Source of the DNA: Candidatus Thorarchaeota archaeon
GTDB taxonomy: Archaea > Asgardarchaeota > Thorarchaeia > Thorarchaeales > Thorarchaeaceae
DNA: 45,080 nucleotides
Direction: 5' to 3'
NCBI GenBank assembly: GCA_016840385.1
Contig: JAEOSL010000013.1
Location: 1-45,080, forward strand
Positions 8,538 to 16,267 of this stretch are shown here, piece by piece. Under the pieces are notes generated by a model, which searched no databases, was not told the origin of the DNA, and was given only the letters and a program-made list of their open reading frames with translations. Numbering within the stretch: position 1 is the first letter of the stretch; each line of letters begins with the position of its first letter. The translations under genes were made by a program, and so were the position numbers.

Positions 8538-8652
8538 CTCTGAAATAGTCTTGTCGCACGAACGATGTGCGAATCAACAAGAAGCACCACCGATAGTTTC
8601 CATATCAACGTTTTCATAATGACGCATTCAGTTGTATGCATTCGAGCACATC

Positions 8653-8658
8653 TTATAT
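8653..8658 (+). promoter_or_regulatory. TATA-like box for the UPF0148-type gene
   Basis: TTATAT would set transcription near 8681. This argues for translation from ATG 8691 and against the in-frame GTG at 8682. Confidence 0.4.
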
Positions 8659-8690
8659 CGTAACGACAACATGGCTTCCTTGTGCTTACA

Positions 8691-9044
8691 ATGGATGACA
8701 AAGATGATACCTCGGTCAAAAAGATGGCTGACCTTCTTCGACGTGGAGCAACAATGCTAGCAGATGCATGTCCTCAATGTGGTTCTCCTCTTTTCAAAGT
8801 TGGAGATGATATCTATTGTGCGAAATGTGACAGGCGTATCGTTTATGCAGATCCTGATGAAGAGGTTGAAACACAGGCTGATATGACCCTAATTCCTGAG
8901 CTTCGTGAAACACTCATTGGAAAATTGAAATCATTGAATGATCTTGTTGATTCTGAAACTGATATAGAGGCATTAACGAAACTAGCCAACCTTATGGTAT
9001 TACTCTTACAGTCTCTACATAGACTAGAAAATATGAAGGGGTAA
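8691..9044 (+). CDS. UPF0148 / Sjogren autoantigen p27-like zinc-ribbon protein
   Basis: A 117-residue protein. An N-terminal helix (KMADLLRRGATMLADACPQC) runs into a zinc ribbon with two Cys pairs, CPQCGSPLF and CAKCDRR. A helical C-terminus follows. This is the archaeal UPF0148 / SSSCA1 (p27, ZNRD2) layout; its molecular role in archaea is not established. The TATA at 8653-8658 favours ATG 8691. It converges with eS1 across a short palindrome. Confidence 0.85.
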   Translation: MDDKDDTSVKKMADLLRRGATMLADACPQCGSPLFKVGDDIYCAKCDRRIVYADPDEEVETQADMTLIPELRETLIGKLKSLNDLVDSETDIEALTKLANLMVLLLQSLHRLENMKG

Positions 9045-9054
9045 TTATTACCCC
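9038..9054. terminator. Palindrome between convergent genes
   Basis: GGGGTAAT and ATTACCCC form a 17-nt inverted repeat spanning the UPF0148 stop, 19 nt before the eS1 stop. Its place between convergent genes suggests a shared bidirectional stop. Confidence 0.35.
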
Positions 9055-9073
9055 TCAAAATCTACTGAGCTAA

Positions 9074-9730
9074 CTACTCTTCCTTTTCAGCAGCTGCAGT
9101 GCCTCTTCGGAGTCTTGCTCTTCGAATCTTGACCTCTTCTGGTCCCTTGAGCACCTTACTCTTCCGAATTTCGCACTCTCGGACTGGAATAATCTTCTTT
9201 GCAGTTTCAAAAACTTCACCAGCTAAATCTCCGAGAATCACTTTTTCAACTAGCTCGTCAAATGTATGCTTCTTAGCATGAGCCCTAATCACTTTCTCAA
9301 TAGCTTTTCTGACTGCATGTTCATGACTAGACTTTGCACGAGTGATAGTGAAAACAATGACTGAAATTCGCATGAGGTAGTCGTCTTTTGTTAGAATTGG
9401 TCCAATCCAATCGATTCTGGATGTACCTCTTCTTACAAGTCCTCGTAGATAGTCTGAACTCCATTCATGCCCGTAGAATGTAGTCTTGGCCTGTTGACCT
9501 GCGACCTCAAGGATTTTGAATCGAAGTTTTACATGGATCTTATCAAAATCTCCAGTTAAGTCATACAAGGTTGGTTGAACAGTTCTTCCAATCAGCAACT
9601 CTGCATTTCCTGATGGGGTTGTACCTATCTCCTTGTTATCGAAATAATCGGGTGCGAGAATCTGGTACCAGACCTTCTCTCTCCACTTATCTCGGGTCCT
9701 TGCTGCTGATTGTCTACTTCTTGAGGACAT
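9074..9730 (-). CDS. rps3ae: 30S ribosomal protein eS1 (S3Ae)
   Basis: A 218-residue eS1, an archaeal/eukaryotic small-subunit protein near the mRNA exit. Family blocks include KWREKVWYQILAPDYF, EIGTTPSGNAELLIGRTV and LRGLVRRGTSRIDWI. The frame stays open upstream to 9838, but that extension has no family resemblance, and ATG 9730 gives the normal N-terminus. It lies opposite to the uS15-pcc1 set with which it is often clustered. Confidence 0.95.
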   Translation of the reverse strand: MSSRSRQSAARTRDKWREKVWYQILAPDYFDNKEIGTTPSGNAELLIGRTVQPTLYDLTGDFDKIHVKLRFKILEVAGQQAKTTFYGHEWSSDYLRGLVRRGTSRIDWIGPILTKDDYLMRISVIVFTITRAKSSHEHAVRKAIEKVIRAHAKKHTFDELVEKVILGDLAGEVFETAKKIIPVRECEIRKSKVLKGPEEVKIRRARLRRGTAAAEKEE

Positions 9731-9934
9731 TGTAATATCACGCTCACACTGGACACAACATTTGTCCAGAGAATCACGAAATGGTCCATGGTCGGGCCAC
9801 AGGACCGAGCCGACATCCAACGAGTCGAATAAAAACATTGTGACATGACTCGCTTTTTGGTCTTTTAGACCACTATATTCTAACGAGAAAACTAGATAAC
9901 CCTTCCATACTCACTTCGGAATGAGTTGCGTGCC

Positions 9935-10078
9935 ATGGAAGAAGAAAATGCTGTCTGCTCTCGTTGTGGATTCGGTGAAGTTGCTCTTGTTCGAAAAGAA
10001 ATGATCGGGAACAGAAAAAATCGAAAGTCGTGGCGTTGTCCACGCTGTAGTCACACTTGGGAAACCGTTGACGAGTGA
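9935..10078 (+). CDS. 47-residue zinc-ribbon protein
   Basis: A short gene reading MEEENAVCSRCGFGEVALVR, a basic linker, then WRCPRCSHTWETVDE. Two Cys pairs (CSRC, CPRC) make one zinc ribbon, and the CSHTW ending recalls the C-terminal ribbon of TFS/RPB9 (compare CKHTW in the TFS gene here). It lacks the acidic catalytic hairpin of TFS. No partner gene is adjacent; tRNA-Leu follows 55 nt later. It could be a small RNA-polymerase or ribosome accessory factor, but that is a guess. The coding call rests on the intact paired cysteines. Confidence 0.7.
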   Translation: MEEENAVCSRCGFGEVALVRKEMIGNRKNRKSWRCPRCSHTWETVDE

Positions 10079-10133
10079 TGATGCAGTCAATACAAAACGG
10101 TTAAAATGAATTTATTCTCTCCGTTGTTTTAAT

Positions 10134-10221
10134 GCGGAGGTTGCCCAGCTTGGTTAAAGGCGCAGGGTTTAGGTCCCTGTCTCGTAGGAGTTCGCGAGTT
10201 CAAATCTCGCCCTCCGCACCA
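10134..10221 (+). tRNA. tRNA-Leu (anticodon TAG), CCA encoded
   Basis: The acceptor strands GCGGAGG (10134-10140) and CCTCCGC (10211-10217) pair fully, with discriminator A and encoded CCA at 10219-10221. The anticodon stem CAGGG/CCCTG encloses loop TTTAGGT, giving anticodon TAG. A long variable arm marks it as class II. The T arm reads GCGAG-TTCAAAT-CTCGC. A T-rich tail follows. Its last 37 nt recur at 13420-13456, and shorter parts at 14780-14813 and 15621-15648. Confidence 0.95.
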
Positions 10222-10303
10222 ATTTCATTTTTTCTACAATGATAGCCTGTTTGGCTTTTCAGTTACTTTCATTCAATGGTATTCGGAATAGATATTAGTT
10301 ATG

Positions 10304-10311
10304 TTATATAA
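10304..10311 (+). promoter_or_regulatory. TATA-like box for the giant beta-helix gene
   Basis: TTATATAA would start transcription near 10334, just before GTG 10339, so the mRNA may be nearly leaderless. Confidence 0.45.
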
Positions 10312-10338
10312 CCCGTCTGAAATTTGGAGAGAGTTCTA

Positions 10339-13323
10339 GTGAAGTCAAGAGTGATTGTAATAGTTACCATTCTATCGTTTTTCCTTGTAATTGGGCTAAC
10401 TGCACAGGTGTCGGATAATCGTACGGCATCAATAATACCTCAAGAATCACCAACGCTCGAAAAGGACTCAATAGCATTTGCCACAATCAATATTCCTCAC
10501 AATTTGTTCTTTGACCCAGCAGGATTCACCGGATCGGGAACAGAAGGAGACCCCTACATACTAGATGGAGAAGTAATAGACGTACCAAATGGTCTCACAG
10601 GTATTCGCATCGATGGTACCACTGCTCATTTCATCATTAGAAACTGTGTCATCAATTCAAGTAGTGGTGGTGCCTTTGGTATAGACCTTCAAGATTTATC
10701 AAATGGAACTATTGAGAACTGTACCATCTATGGGGTTGACGATGGAATCCAAATACAAAATAGCTATGATGTAAATATAACAGCCAATACTATCTATGAC
10801 TGTGGGATGAACGGTATAGCCAGCTGGAGTACATCCAAGGTTCTTATTTCTCAAAATACGATTTCAGATATTGGTTACAAGGCACTAATATTAGATAACA
10901 GTCACAATGTGACGGTATCAGATAATTCCATATTGCGGACAAACCTCGATGGTTCGTTTTCAGGTCCTTGTGGCATCGATAGTGATGATTCAGATAATCT
11001 GACAATACTAAGTAACGAGATTCGGTCCACGAACAAGGGTTATGGAATGGACATCGATTCAGCAGCGAATTTGGTCGTAGACAATAATCTTGTTTGGGAA
11101 GCAACACATGGGATGGATATTCGTAATGCTCCGTCAGTTATTGTATCCAATAACAATATATCGTGCATTCAAGACAATGGTTTGTTCATAGGTACACTTT
11201 CATTTCCTCATGTGTTTGGAAACCGCATATATCACGGAATTACTTCTGGTAGCGACGGAATGAATCTTCAGGGCTGCTCATCTGGTCTATTTGAAGACAA
11301 TGATGTTTTCAAATTCATATATGGAATTAATGTATTTTCTAATTCGGGAAACAATACATTCAGTGAAAATAACTTGGGGTGGGCAGGACTCTATAATGGA
11401 CGAGACACCCGAAGCACCAATCCAAAGAATAATTGGACATCAAATCAGTTTGATGATTTCTCAAGTAATCCTTACTATATCTCAGGCACAGGGGGAGCTA
11501 ATGATTCTAGTGCATCCTTACTTTCAGACACAACAGCTCCTACAATAGATTCACCTGCTGACATCGTGATGAATGATGTAGATACAAACAAATGGGTTAC
11601 CTGGCAAGCTAATGATAGATTTCCAGGTGATTATTTATTCTATATCAATTATACATACGAGTCCACACATGCCTGGTGCAACTCAAGTATTTCAATTTCA
11701 TTGGATGGACTAGCAGTAGGAGTCTATGACTACACAGTAGCTGCTTATGACGTCACAGCTTCTAATAACGCTCAAGATACAGTGCGCATAACAGTTCTTG
11801 ACACACAACCACCTGTATTCACCAGCGCAACAACTAACTATACCATAGAGTATAGTGAGCGGGTTTGGACGAATATCACAGCAACTGATGATACTCCAGG
11901 TATTAAGCGGGCATGGGCGGATGATAGTGAACTACTTGCATGGAATGATCCATGGACATCACCATTAACACTCGACTGGGATCACGTATTCCCAAGCAAA
12001 GGAGAACATAATTACACAATCATGTTAACAGACAAGGCAGGAAACTATGCAACGCATACATGTATTGTTACCGTAGAGGATACAACTGCACCAACTGCTC
12101 CTGATTTTCCATCTGATTTCAGTGCAGAAACAGGTCAGGTCACGTGGGTGAATTTCACCCTATATAATCCGTATCATGATAATTATGAGATATGGCTCGA
12201 CGATACGATAGATGTGTCCACCTTCTATGGTGATGGACAATATATTTCGTACAAGTTGAATTATTCATCTCCAGGTGAACATAATGTCACCCTAGTAGCA
12301 TGGGATGATGATGTCAATACAATGAAAGCAACTTGCTTTGTAACATATGTTGATACTACTGGACCATCAATAACTGGTCCTGTTGATTTCCCACTTGAAG
12401 CTGGAGAGAGTCCTATTACTTCATGGAGTTGGACTGAATTGAATCCTGAGAATTATACTATCTTTGAGAATAATACTCAAGCAACTTTCAGTACTACATT
12501 CTCTGGTGATATCCAACATACCCTTGATGGATTAACACCTGGTGTTTGGAATATCACTCTGATTATCTATGATTCTACTGGTCACTTTGAAACTGATGAG
12601 TTATGGGTTACTGTAGTAGATACAACTGCTCCAACCTTAGCTGGTGATGCAAATCTCAATGTAGAATTTGATGATACTATTCAGATTAACTGGACCGTAG
12701 CAAATATCGATCCTTGGGATCAGGATGGTTCCTGGCAGGTCTATGTGAATGGAACTGAAGAAACATCAGGAGTCTGGGATTCATCGCAGGTTTCATACCA
12801 GCTTGCTCCAGTAATTGCAGTGTACAATGTAACTGTGGTAGTAACTGATGCATATGGCAACTCTGTTACCTATACAACATGGGTAACCTGTCAAGACACC
12901 ATTCCACCACTACTATCAGGTGATGATGACCTAGAAATAACGGTGGGGCCGATAATTACCTTGAATTGGACCTGTTCGGATTTGGATCCTGCGTCATACG
13001 TATTGTTGAGGAATGGAATAATTACTCTAGACCATCTAAATTGGTATGGAGATGATATCAGTTATCAGGTATCTCTTGGTGTAGGTGTCTATAATTTCAC
13101 ACTGATTGTATTCGACGGTTCAGGGAACTCGGTGTCTGATACAGTGATAGTTACGGTCAATGAAGAAACAACTACTACAACTACGACCACTACAACAACC
13201 TCCACAACTACTACCACGACGACAACAGATGATGGAGGGCTGATGTTGATTTTGGGAATTGCAGGTGTTGGAGGAGCTATAGTCGTCATTATCGTAGTTC
13301 TGGTCCTTAAATCGAAGAAGTGA
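10339..13323 (+). CDS. Giant secreted beta-helix/Ig-like surface protein with Thr linker and TM anchor
   Basis: About 994 residues from GTG 10339 (TTG 10324 is the other option). It opens with a signal peptide (VIVIVTILSFFLVIGLTAQV). A parallel beta-helix of PbH1/NosD type follows to about residue 365, with repeats such as NGTIENCTIYGVDDGIQI. Then come five or more Ig-like domains of about 95 residues, each introduced by DTTAP- or DTQPP-like linkers. A threonine run of about 20 precedes a C-terminal membrane helix and KSKK. It is probably an S-layer-associated or adhesive cell-surface protein, heavily N-glycosylated (many NxT/S sites). It is the only gene of cassette A, bounded by tRNA-Leu and its first partial copy, and ends in a clear terminator hairpin. 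Confidence 0.9.
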   Translation: MKSRVIVIVTILSFFLVIGLTAQVSDNRTASIIPQESPTLEKDSIAFATINIPHNLFFDPAGFTGSGTEGDPYILDGEVIDVPNGLTGIRIDGTTAHFIIRNCVINSSSGGAFGIDLQDLSNGTIENCTIYGVDDGIQIQNSYDVNITANTIYDCGMNGIASWSTSKVLISQNTISDIGYKALILDNSHNVTVSDNSILRTNLDGSFSGPCGIDSDDSDNLTILSNEIRSTNKGYGMDIDSAANLVVDNNLVWEATHGMDIRNAPSVIVSNNNISCIQDNGLFIGTLSFPHVFGNRIYHGITSGSDGMNLQGCSSGLFEDNDVFKFIYGINVFSNSGNNTFSENNLGWAGLYNGRDTRSTNPKNNWTSNQFDDFSSNPYYISGTGGANDSSASLLSDTTAPTIDSPADIVMNDVDTNKWVTWQANDRFPGDYLFYINYTYESTHAWCNSSISISLDGLAVGVYDYTVAAYDVTASNNAQDTVRITVLDTQPPVFTSATTNYTIEYSERVWTNITATDDTPGIKRAWADDSELLAWNDPWTSPLTLDWDHVFPSKGEHNYTIMLTDKAGNYATHTCIVTVEDTTAPTAPDFPSDFSAETGQVTWVNFTLYNPYHDNYEIWLDDTIDVSTFYGDGQYISYKLNYSSPGEHNVTLVAWDDDVNTMKATCFVTYVDTTGPSITGPVDFPLEAGESPITSWSWTELNPENYTIFENNTQATFSTTFSGDIQHTLDGLTPGVWNITLIIYDSTGHFETDELWVTVVDTTAPTLAGDANLNVEFDDTIQINWTVANIDPWDQDGSWQVYVNGTEETSGVWDSSQVSYQLAPVIAVYNVTVVVTDAYGNSVTYTTWVTCQDTIPPLLSGDDDLEITVGPIITLNWTCSDLDPASYVLLRNGIITLDHLNWYGDDISYQVSLGVGVYNFTLIVFDGSGNSVSDTVIVTVNEETTTTTTTTTTTSTTTTTTTTDDGGLMLILGIAGVGGAIVVIIVVLVLKSKK

Positions 13324-13332
13324 CTACATTGA

Positions 13333-13371
13333 GAGGTTTCGAAAGAAACCTCCTCCTTTTTTCTTTATTTC
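13333..13371 (+). terminator. Hairpin plus T-tract terminator
   Basis: GAGGTTTC (13333-13340), a GAAA tetraloop, and GAAACCTC (13345-13352) form a perfect 8-bp stem, followed by a T-rich run to 13371. It lies 10 nt after the beta-helix stop. It is the most terminator-like structure I found in the window. Confidence 0.75.
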
Positions 13372-13419
13372 TTTCCAAGTTTCGGGTTTTTCTATTTACA
13401 TATCAAAACAATCACTGTA

Positions 13420-13456
13420 TAGGAGTTCGCGAGTTCAAATCTCGCCCTCCGCACCA
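13420..13456 (+). repeat. Partial tRNA-Leu copy 1 (37 nt), att-like
   Basis: Identical over 37 nt to 10185-10221: the end of the variable arm, the whole T arm, the 3' acceptor strand and CCA. It lies in the same orientation, with a T-rich sequence after the CCA as in the tRNA. There is no 5' tRNA half, so it cannot be a tRNA. It closes cassette A and also supplies the last codons of the minus-strand membrane protein. Confidence 0.9.
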
Positions 13457-14112
13457 TTCTTATTTTCGAGCTTCAGAAAATTAGGAGTTATTAGAAGCAG
13501 TCCTAGGAACCCAGATGTTGTAATTACCAAGGTTGTTGTCCTGATAAAGCTCTGAGTGTATAATCGAAGTGCCAAGACCACTGAAATAAGAATCATAAAT
13601 TCTAGAGCTAATAGTATTGCAGTATTCCTTGAAAACTTCGATGAACCTAGTCTACTTGTCGATTTCCTAGGAACAAGAGAGGCCATGTGTGTTACACATG
13701 TAATCATAATTGTCCCCATTAGCATCGCAGAAATTTGAACTATCTCAACAATAAGACCTGAAATACCAAGAAAACCGATGAAGCTTACAATGATTGTAAC
13801 AAGCAGACAGATTTCTCCTAGATAGAGTAAATTCAGCTGTTGATAGTCTATTTTTGGTTTGACTTCTTCAAAGTGTTCAGGTTGGGTTTGGACTGAAACA
13901 ATAAGTCCAACAAAGACCAGAATTAGTCCTGGAATTGCGGCAAGTATTGTGAAGAGAGGATCAATGGACCATATTGCTTCTCCTGGACCCCCACCATCAT
14001 AAACCTCCGTGATGAGATAATCAAACCTGAGTTGAACTAGGACAACCCAGAGAAGGCCCCCACCAAATATGCCAAGAAGGAACATTACTGGTCCCAAAGG
14101 TAGTCGTTTCAA
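13435..14112 (-). CDS. Multi-spanning membrane protein of cassette B
   Basis: 225 residues with about six hydrophobic helices (for example MFLLGIFGGGLLWVVLVQL, ILAAIPGLILVFVGLIV, CLLVTIIVSFIGFLGISGLI, ILLALEFMILISVVLAL). I do not recognise the family. The last codons, reading GAEGEI-stop, are the reverse complement of the tRNA-Leu 3' fragment at 13420-13456, so the repeat made or trimmed this gene's end. It is divergent from the PrcB-like gene and lies in the same cassette. Confidence 0.65.
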   Translation of the reverse strand: MKRLPLGPVMFLLGIFGGGLLWVVLVQLRFDYLITEVYDGGGPGEAIWSIDPLFTILAAIPGLILVFVGLIVSVQTQPEHFEEVKPKIDYQQLNLLYLGEICLLVTIIVSFIGFLGISGLIVEIVQISAMLMGTIMITCVTHMASLVPRKSTSRLGSSKFSRNTAILLALEFMILISVVLALRLYTQSFIRTTTLVITTSGFLGLLLITPNFLKLENKNGAEGEI

Positions 14113-14260
14113 TTCAAAACCCTCGTGTGTTATGGCACACCCAATCTAAAAAAGTGCTGGATTCCTGAATCACTCCCTACACACCAACTCGCTCTTCTCA
14201 AATCAGCAGTGCTTTATGCTTTCAGGACTAATATGATATGTCGAAGTGAGGGCTATATTC

Positions 14261-14764
14261 ATGAAGGCTTCACCCAAAGCTCTTGCAGGAATTGTAATCT
14301 GTATTGTCTTGTCAGCTTCTTTCCTAATACTTGTTGATTCCACTTTGGGATTGCTTCCTAGAACTGAGGTGTCTTTTGAAACAATTGATCCCGGTGGTGG
14401 CTATGGTTATGAAGACAGAGATAACTTCGCTATTAGAGATGCTGTAACATGGGAGAATCTATGGCAAGATCTGTATAGTGGACATTTTCCTGTTCCAGAG
14501 GTGCCATCTGTCGACTTCATATCAGAGATTCTAATTGCAGTGTTTCAAGGTGAACGTGGTTCAGGAGGATATTTGACAAATATCACAAGAATCACTATGA
14601 CTATTGCATACTACGTAGTCTATATTGACGAAATACATCCTGGTGAAGGTTGTGGAGTTGCAGCCGTCATGACATATCCGTACCATATCGTCAAGATTAG
14701 TGATCTACCGTTGAATCTACCAATTCGGTTTGTTTACAATACCACTGTATATGACTGTGAATAG
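14261..14764 (+). CDS. PrcB-C-like exported protein
   Basis: A 167-residue protein with an N-terminal signal or anchor helix (LAGIVICIVLSASFLILV). The C-terminal part resembles the PrcB_C domain: GERGSGGYLTNITRI, then PGEGCGVAAVMTYPYHIVKI. PrcB-type domains accompany secreted proteases in bacteria; the archaeal role is unknown. ATG 14261 is preceded by GTGAGGG at 14246-14252, which favours it over the in-frame GTG at 14246. It belongs to cassette B and ends 15 nt before the second tRNA fragment. Confidence 0.65.
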   Translation: MKASPKALAGIVICIVLSASFLILVDSTLGLLPRTEVSFETIDPGGGYGYEDRDNFAIRDAVTWENLWQDLYSGHFPVPEVPSVDFISEILIAVFQGERGSGGYLTNITRITMTIAYYVVYIDEIHPGEGCGVAAVMTYPYHIVKISDLPLNLPIRFVYNTTVYDCE

Positions 14765-14779
14765 AACAGAAATCTCTTG

Positions 14780-14813
14780 AATTCCGCAATTTCAAATCTC
14801 GCCCTCTGCACCA
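14780..14813 (+). repeat. Partial tRNA-Leu copy 2, degenerate
   Basis: 14791-14813 matches the tRNA-Leu 3' end with one change (CTCTGCACCA for CTCCGCACCA). The upstream part is recognisable but has a one-base insertion and substitutions. A T-rich run follows. It is the most decayed of the copies, and so perhaps the oldest or the least constrained. It closes cassette B. Confidence 0.8.
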
Positions 14814-14880
14814 CTCTTTTCTTTTGTAAACATCAGATGAGAAGGTAGCGAGATATATTACCTAGATATTTGAAAACTTC

Positions 14881-15525
14881 CTATTCAAACTCATTCATTC
14901 TAAAGGGCTGACCATGACCGGGATAGACCATTTCTATCTGCAAATCTTTGACTCTAGCAATGCTCTCATTCAATTCAATAATATCATCTACAACAGAATT
15001 TGGTTCTGGTTGCTTAACATTAGAAAATAAATCCCCACAGAAAAGGTCACCACTATCTGTCAGAATTCCTATTGATCCTTTTGAGTGTCCTGGGATGTAA
15101 ACAACTTGTGCATCAAGTCCGTACTCGGACAAATCAGAATTTTCATCAATCGTAAAATCTGGCTTGAATTTAGTTATACTGAAGAATGTATTAACTAGTT
15201 TTTTGAGCGCCCAATTGCCAGATTTTCTATTCCAAAACATATCTCCGTTTTCGACCATCCCTGAATCATACTGATGCATAGCAATTTTCGTATCATACTT
15301 TTCACGAAGGTATGCACAATTTCCAGTATGGTCAAAGTCCCCGTGAGTTAGAAGAATCAAATCAAGATTTTCAGGTGTACATCCTGCAATTGCAAGTTCT
15401 TCTTCAAGTTTACTTCTTGCTGATTTTCTTCCTGTATCAATTAGAATAAACCCTTTGTCCGTTTCAAGAAGATAACAATTGCCGGTTAGTCTTCCCAAAA
15501 TGATTGTTTTGATATCCTTAATCAT
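14881..15525 (-). CDS. MBL-fold (beta-lactamase/glyoxalase II-like) hydrolase
   Basis: A 214-residue metallo-hydrolase. Motifs in order: FILIDTG, the metal motif THGDFDHTGN (Asp in place of the usual second His), IPGHSKGSIG, LFCGDLFS and YPGHGQP. This suits a small Zn-dependent hydrolase of the glyoxalase II-like group; the substrate cannot be read from the sequence. It is the only gene in cassette C, between partial tRNA copies 2 and 3, on the minus strand. Confidence 0.85.
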   Translation of the reverse strand: MIKDIKTIILGRLTGNCYLLETDKGFILIDTGRKSARSKLEEELAIAGCTPENLDLILLTHGDFDHTGNCAYLREKYDTKIAMHQYDSGMVENGDMFWNRKSGNWALKKLVNTFFSITKFKPDFTIDENSDLSEYGLDAQVVYIPGHSKGSIGILTDSGDLFCGDLFSNVKQPEPNSVVDDIIELNESIARVKDLQIEMVYPGHGQPFRMNEFE

Positions 15526-15620
15526 CCAAATTCATGTTTCCCCTTTTCCACACTAAAAAAACATTATGATTGGCGCTCTCCCCTGATGACATACCAATAT
15601 TCAAAATATATTTCATTGAA

Positions 15621-15648
15621 GCGAGTTCAAATCTCGCCCTCCGCACCA
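15621..15648 (+). repeat. Partial tRNA-Leu copy 3 (28 nt), att-like
   Basis: Identical over 28 nt to 10194-10221 (T arm, acceptor 3' strand, CCA). With copy 1 it shares a further ATTCT-type flank after the CCA that the intact tRNA lacks. It closes the accessory block; the DsrE-like gene starts 60 nt later. Confidence 0.9.
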
Positions 15649-15707
15649 TTCTCTTTCTGTAGTAATGCTCATTATCCTCTTTGTTGTATACCAAATTGTG
15701 AATCGTA

Positions 15708-16049
15708 ATGAAGTATGTATTCCTCGCAACTGACGATAACAAGATGCAACTGTATCATCTACTTCTAAATGCAATCAACTTCCATGAGAACGGTCATGAA
15801 GTAGCTGTGGTCCTTGAGTGTGCCTCTCCTAAACTTCTGATTGGGATTGCTGATGAATCAATCAAACTCCCACTTTTTGGAAAGGCAATGGAACTTGGGA
15901 TTATTGATCATGCATGCAAGGCTTGTACTGCAACATTTTCAGCTACTGAAGCAGCTGAGAAGCTTGGTGTGTCTATAAAGGGAGAATTGAGTGGTCATAG
16001 TGACATGCTGAAGTTCCTAGGAAATGGATACTCTCTCTTTACTTTCTAG
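15708..16049 (+). CDS. DsrE-like protein
   Basis: 113 residues with a Rossmann-like DsrE/DsrF pattern: an opening strand (KYVFLATDD), a helix and strand (HEVAVVLECASPKLLI), and a conserved Cys loop (DHACKACTATFSA) followed by LGV. DsrE-family proteins relay sulfur through Cys residues or act as peroxiredoxin-like factors. It is a single gene, between the last tRNA fragment and tRNA-Ser. Confidence 0.7.
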   Translation: MKYVFLATDDNKMQLYHLLLNAINFHENGHEVAVVLECASPKLLIGIADESIKLPLFGKAMELGIIDHACKACTATFSATEAAEKLGVSIKGELSGHSDMLKFLGNGYSLFTF

Positions 16050-16072
16050 TCATCCAATAGAATAAGAGAAGA

Positions 16073-16157
16073 TGGCGCCGGGGAAGAGACTTGAACTCTC
16101 GAACCGCAAGGGCAGTGGTTTTCGAGACCACCTCCATAGCCACTAGGAGACCCCGGC
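16073..16157 (-). tRNA. tRNA-Ser (anticodon CGA), CCA encoded
   Basis: On the minus strand, acceptor GCCGGGG (16157-16151) pairs with CCCCGGC (16083-16077), followed by G and CCA at 16075-16073. The anticodon stem GTGGT/ACCAC encloses loop CTCGAAA, giving CGA. A long variable arm is present. A TATA-like AAGATTAAATC sits about 25-30 nt upstream on the minus strand. No duplicated 3' end of this tRNA is seen. Confidence 0.94.
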
Positions 16158-16267
16158 CTAGAAGAACTCCAGAATATTTCCGATTTAATCTTACCGTAGT
16201 AATAGTCCAATCATTGAAATAGAGCCAAACCTTCGCTCTGATAGAATCTATTGGATTGAGATAAAAA

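Noticed and set aside
13165..13230. Simple-sequence repeat considered as CRISPR or microsatellite element
   Set aside because: It is in-frame ACN codons of a threonine linker; there are no spacers or palindromic repeats.
13089..13289. Valine-rich minus-strand frame
   Set aside because: It is the antisense of the threonine-codon run of the surface protein; low-complexity shadow.
14125..14337. Plus-strand frame of 70 residues with several Cys
   Set aside because: It overlaps the PrcB-like gene start in another frame and has no ribosome site or recognisable motif.
15518..15742. Minus-strand reading frame containing RRARFELAS
   Set aside because: That segment is the antisense of the partial tRNA-Leu copy at 15621-15648, a well-known source of false proteins; the rest has no family pattern.
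16073..16157. tRNA-Ser as a third cassette target
   Set aside because: No second copy of its 3' end was found on either side within the window.
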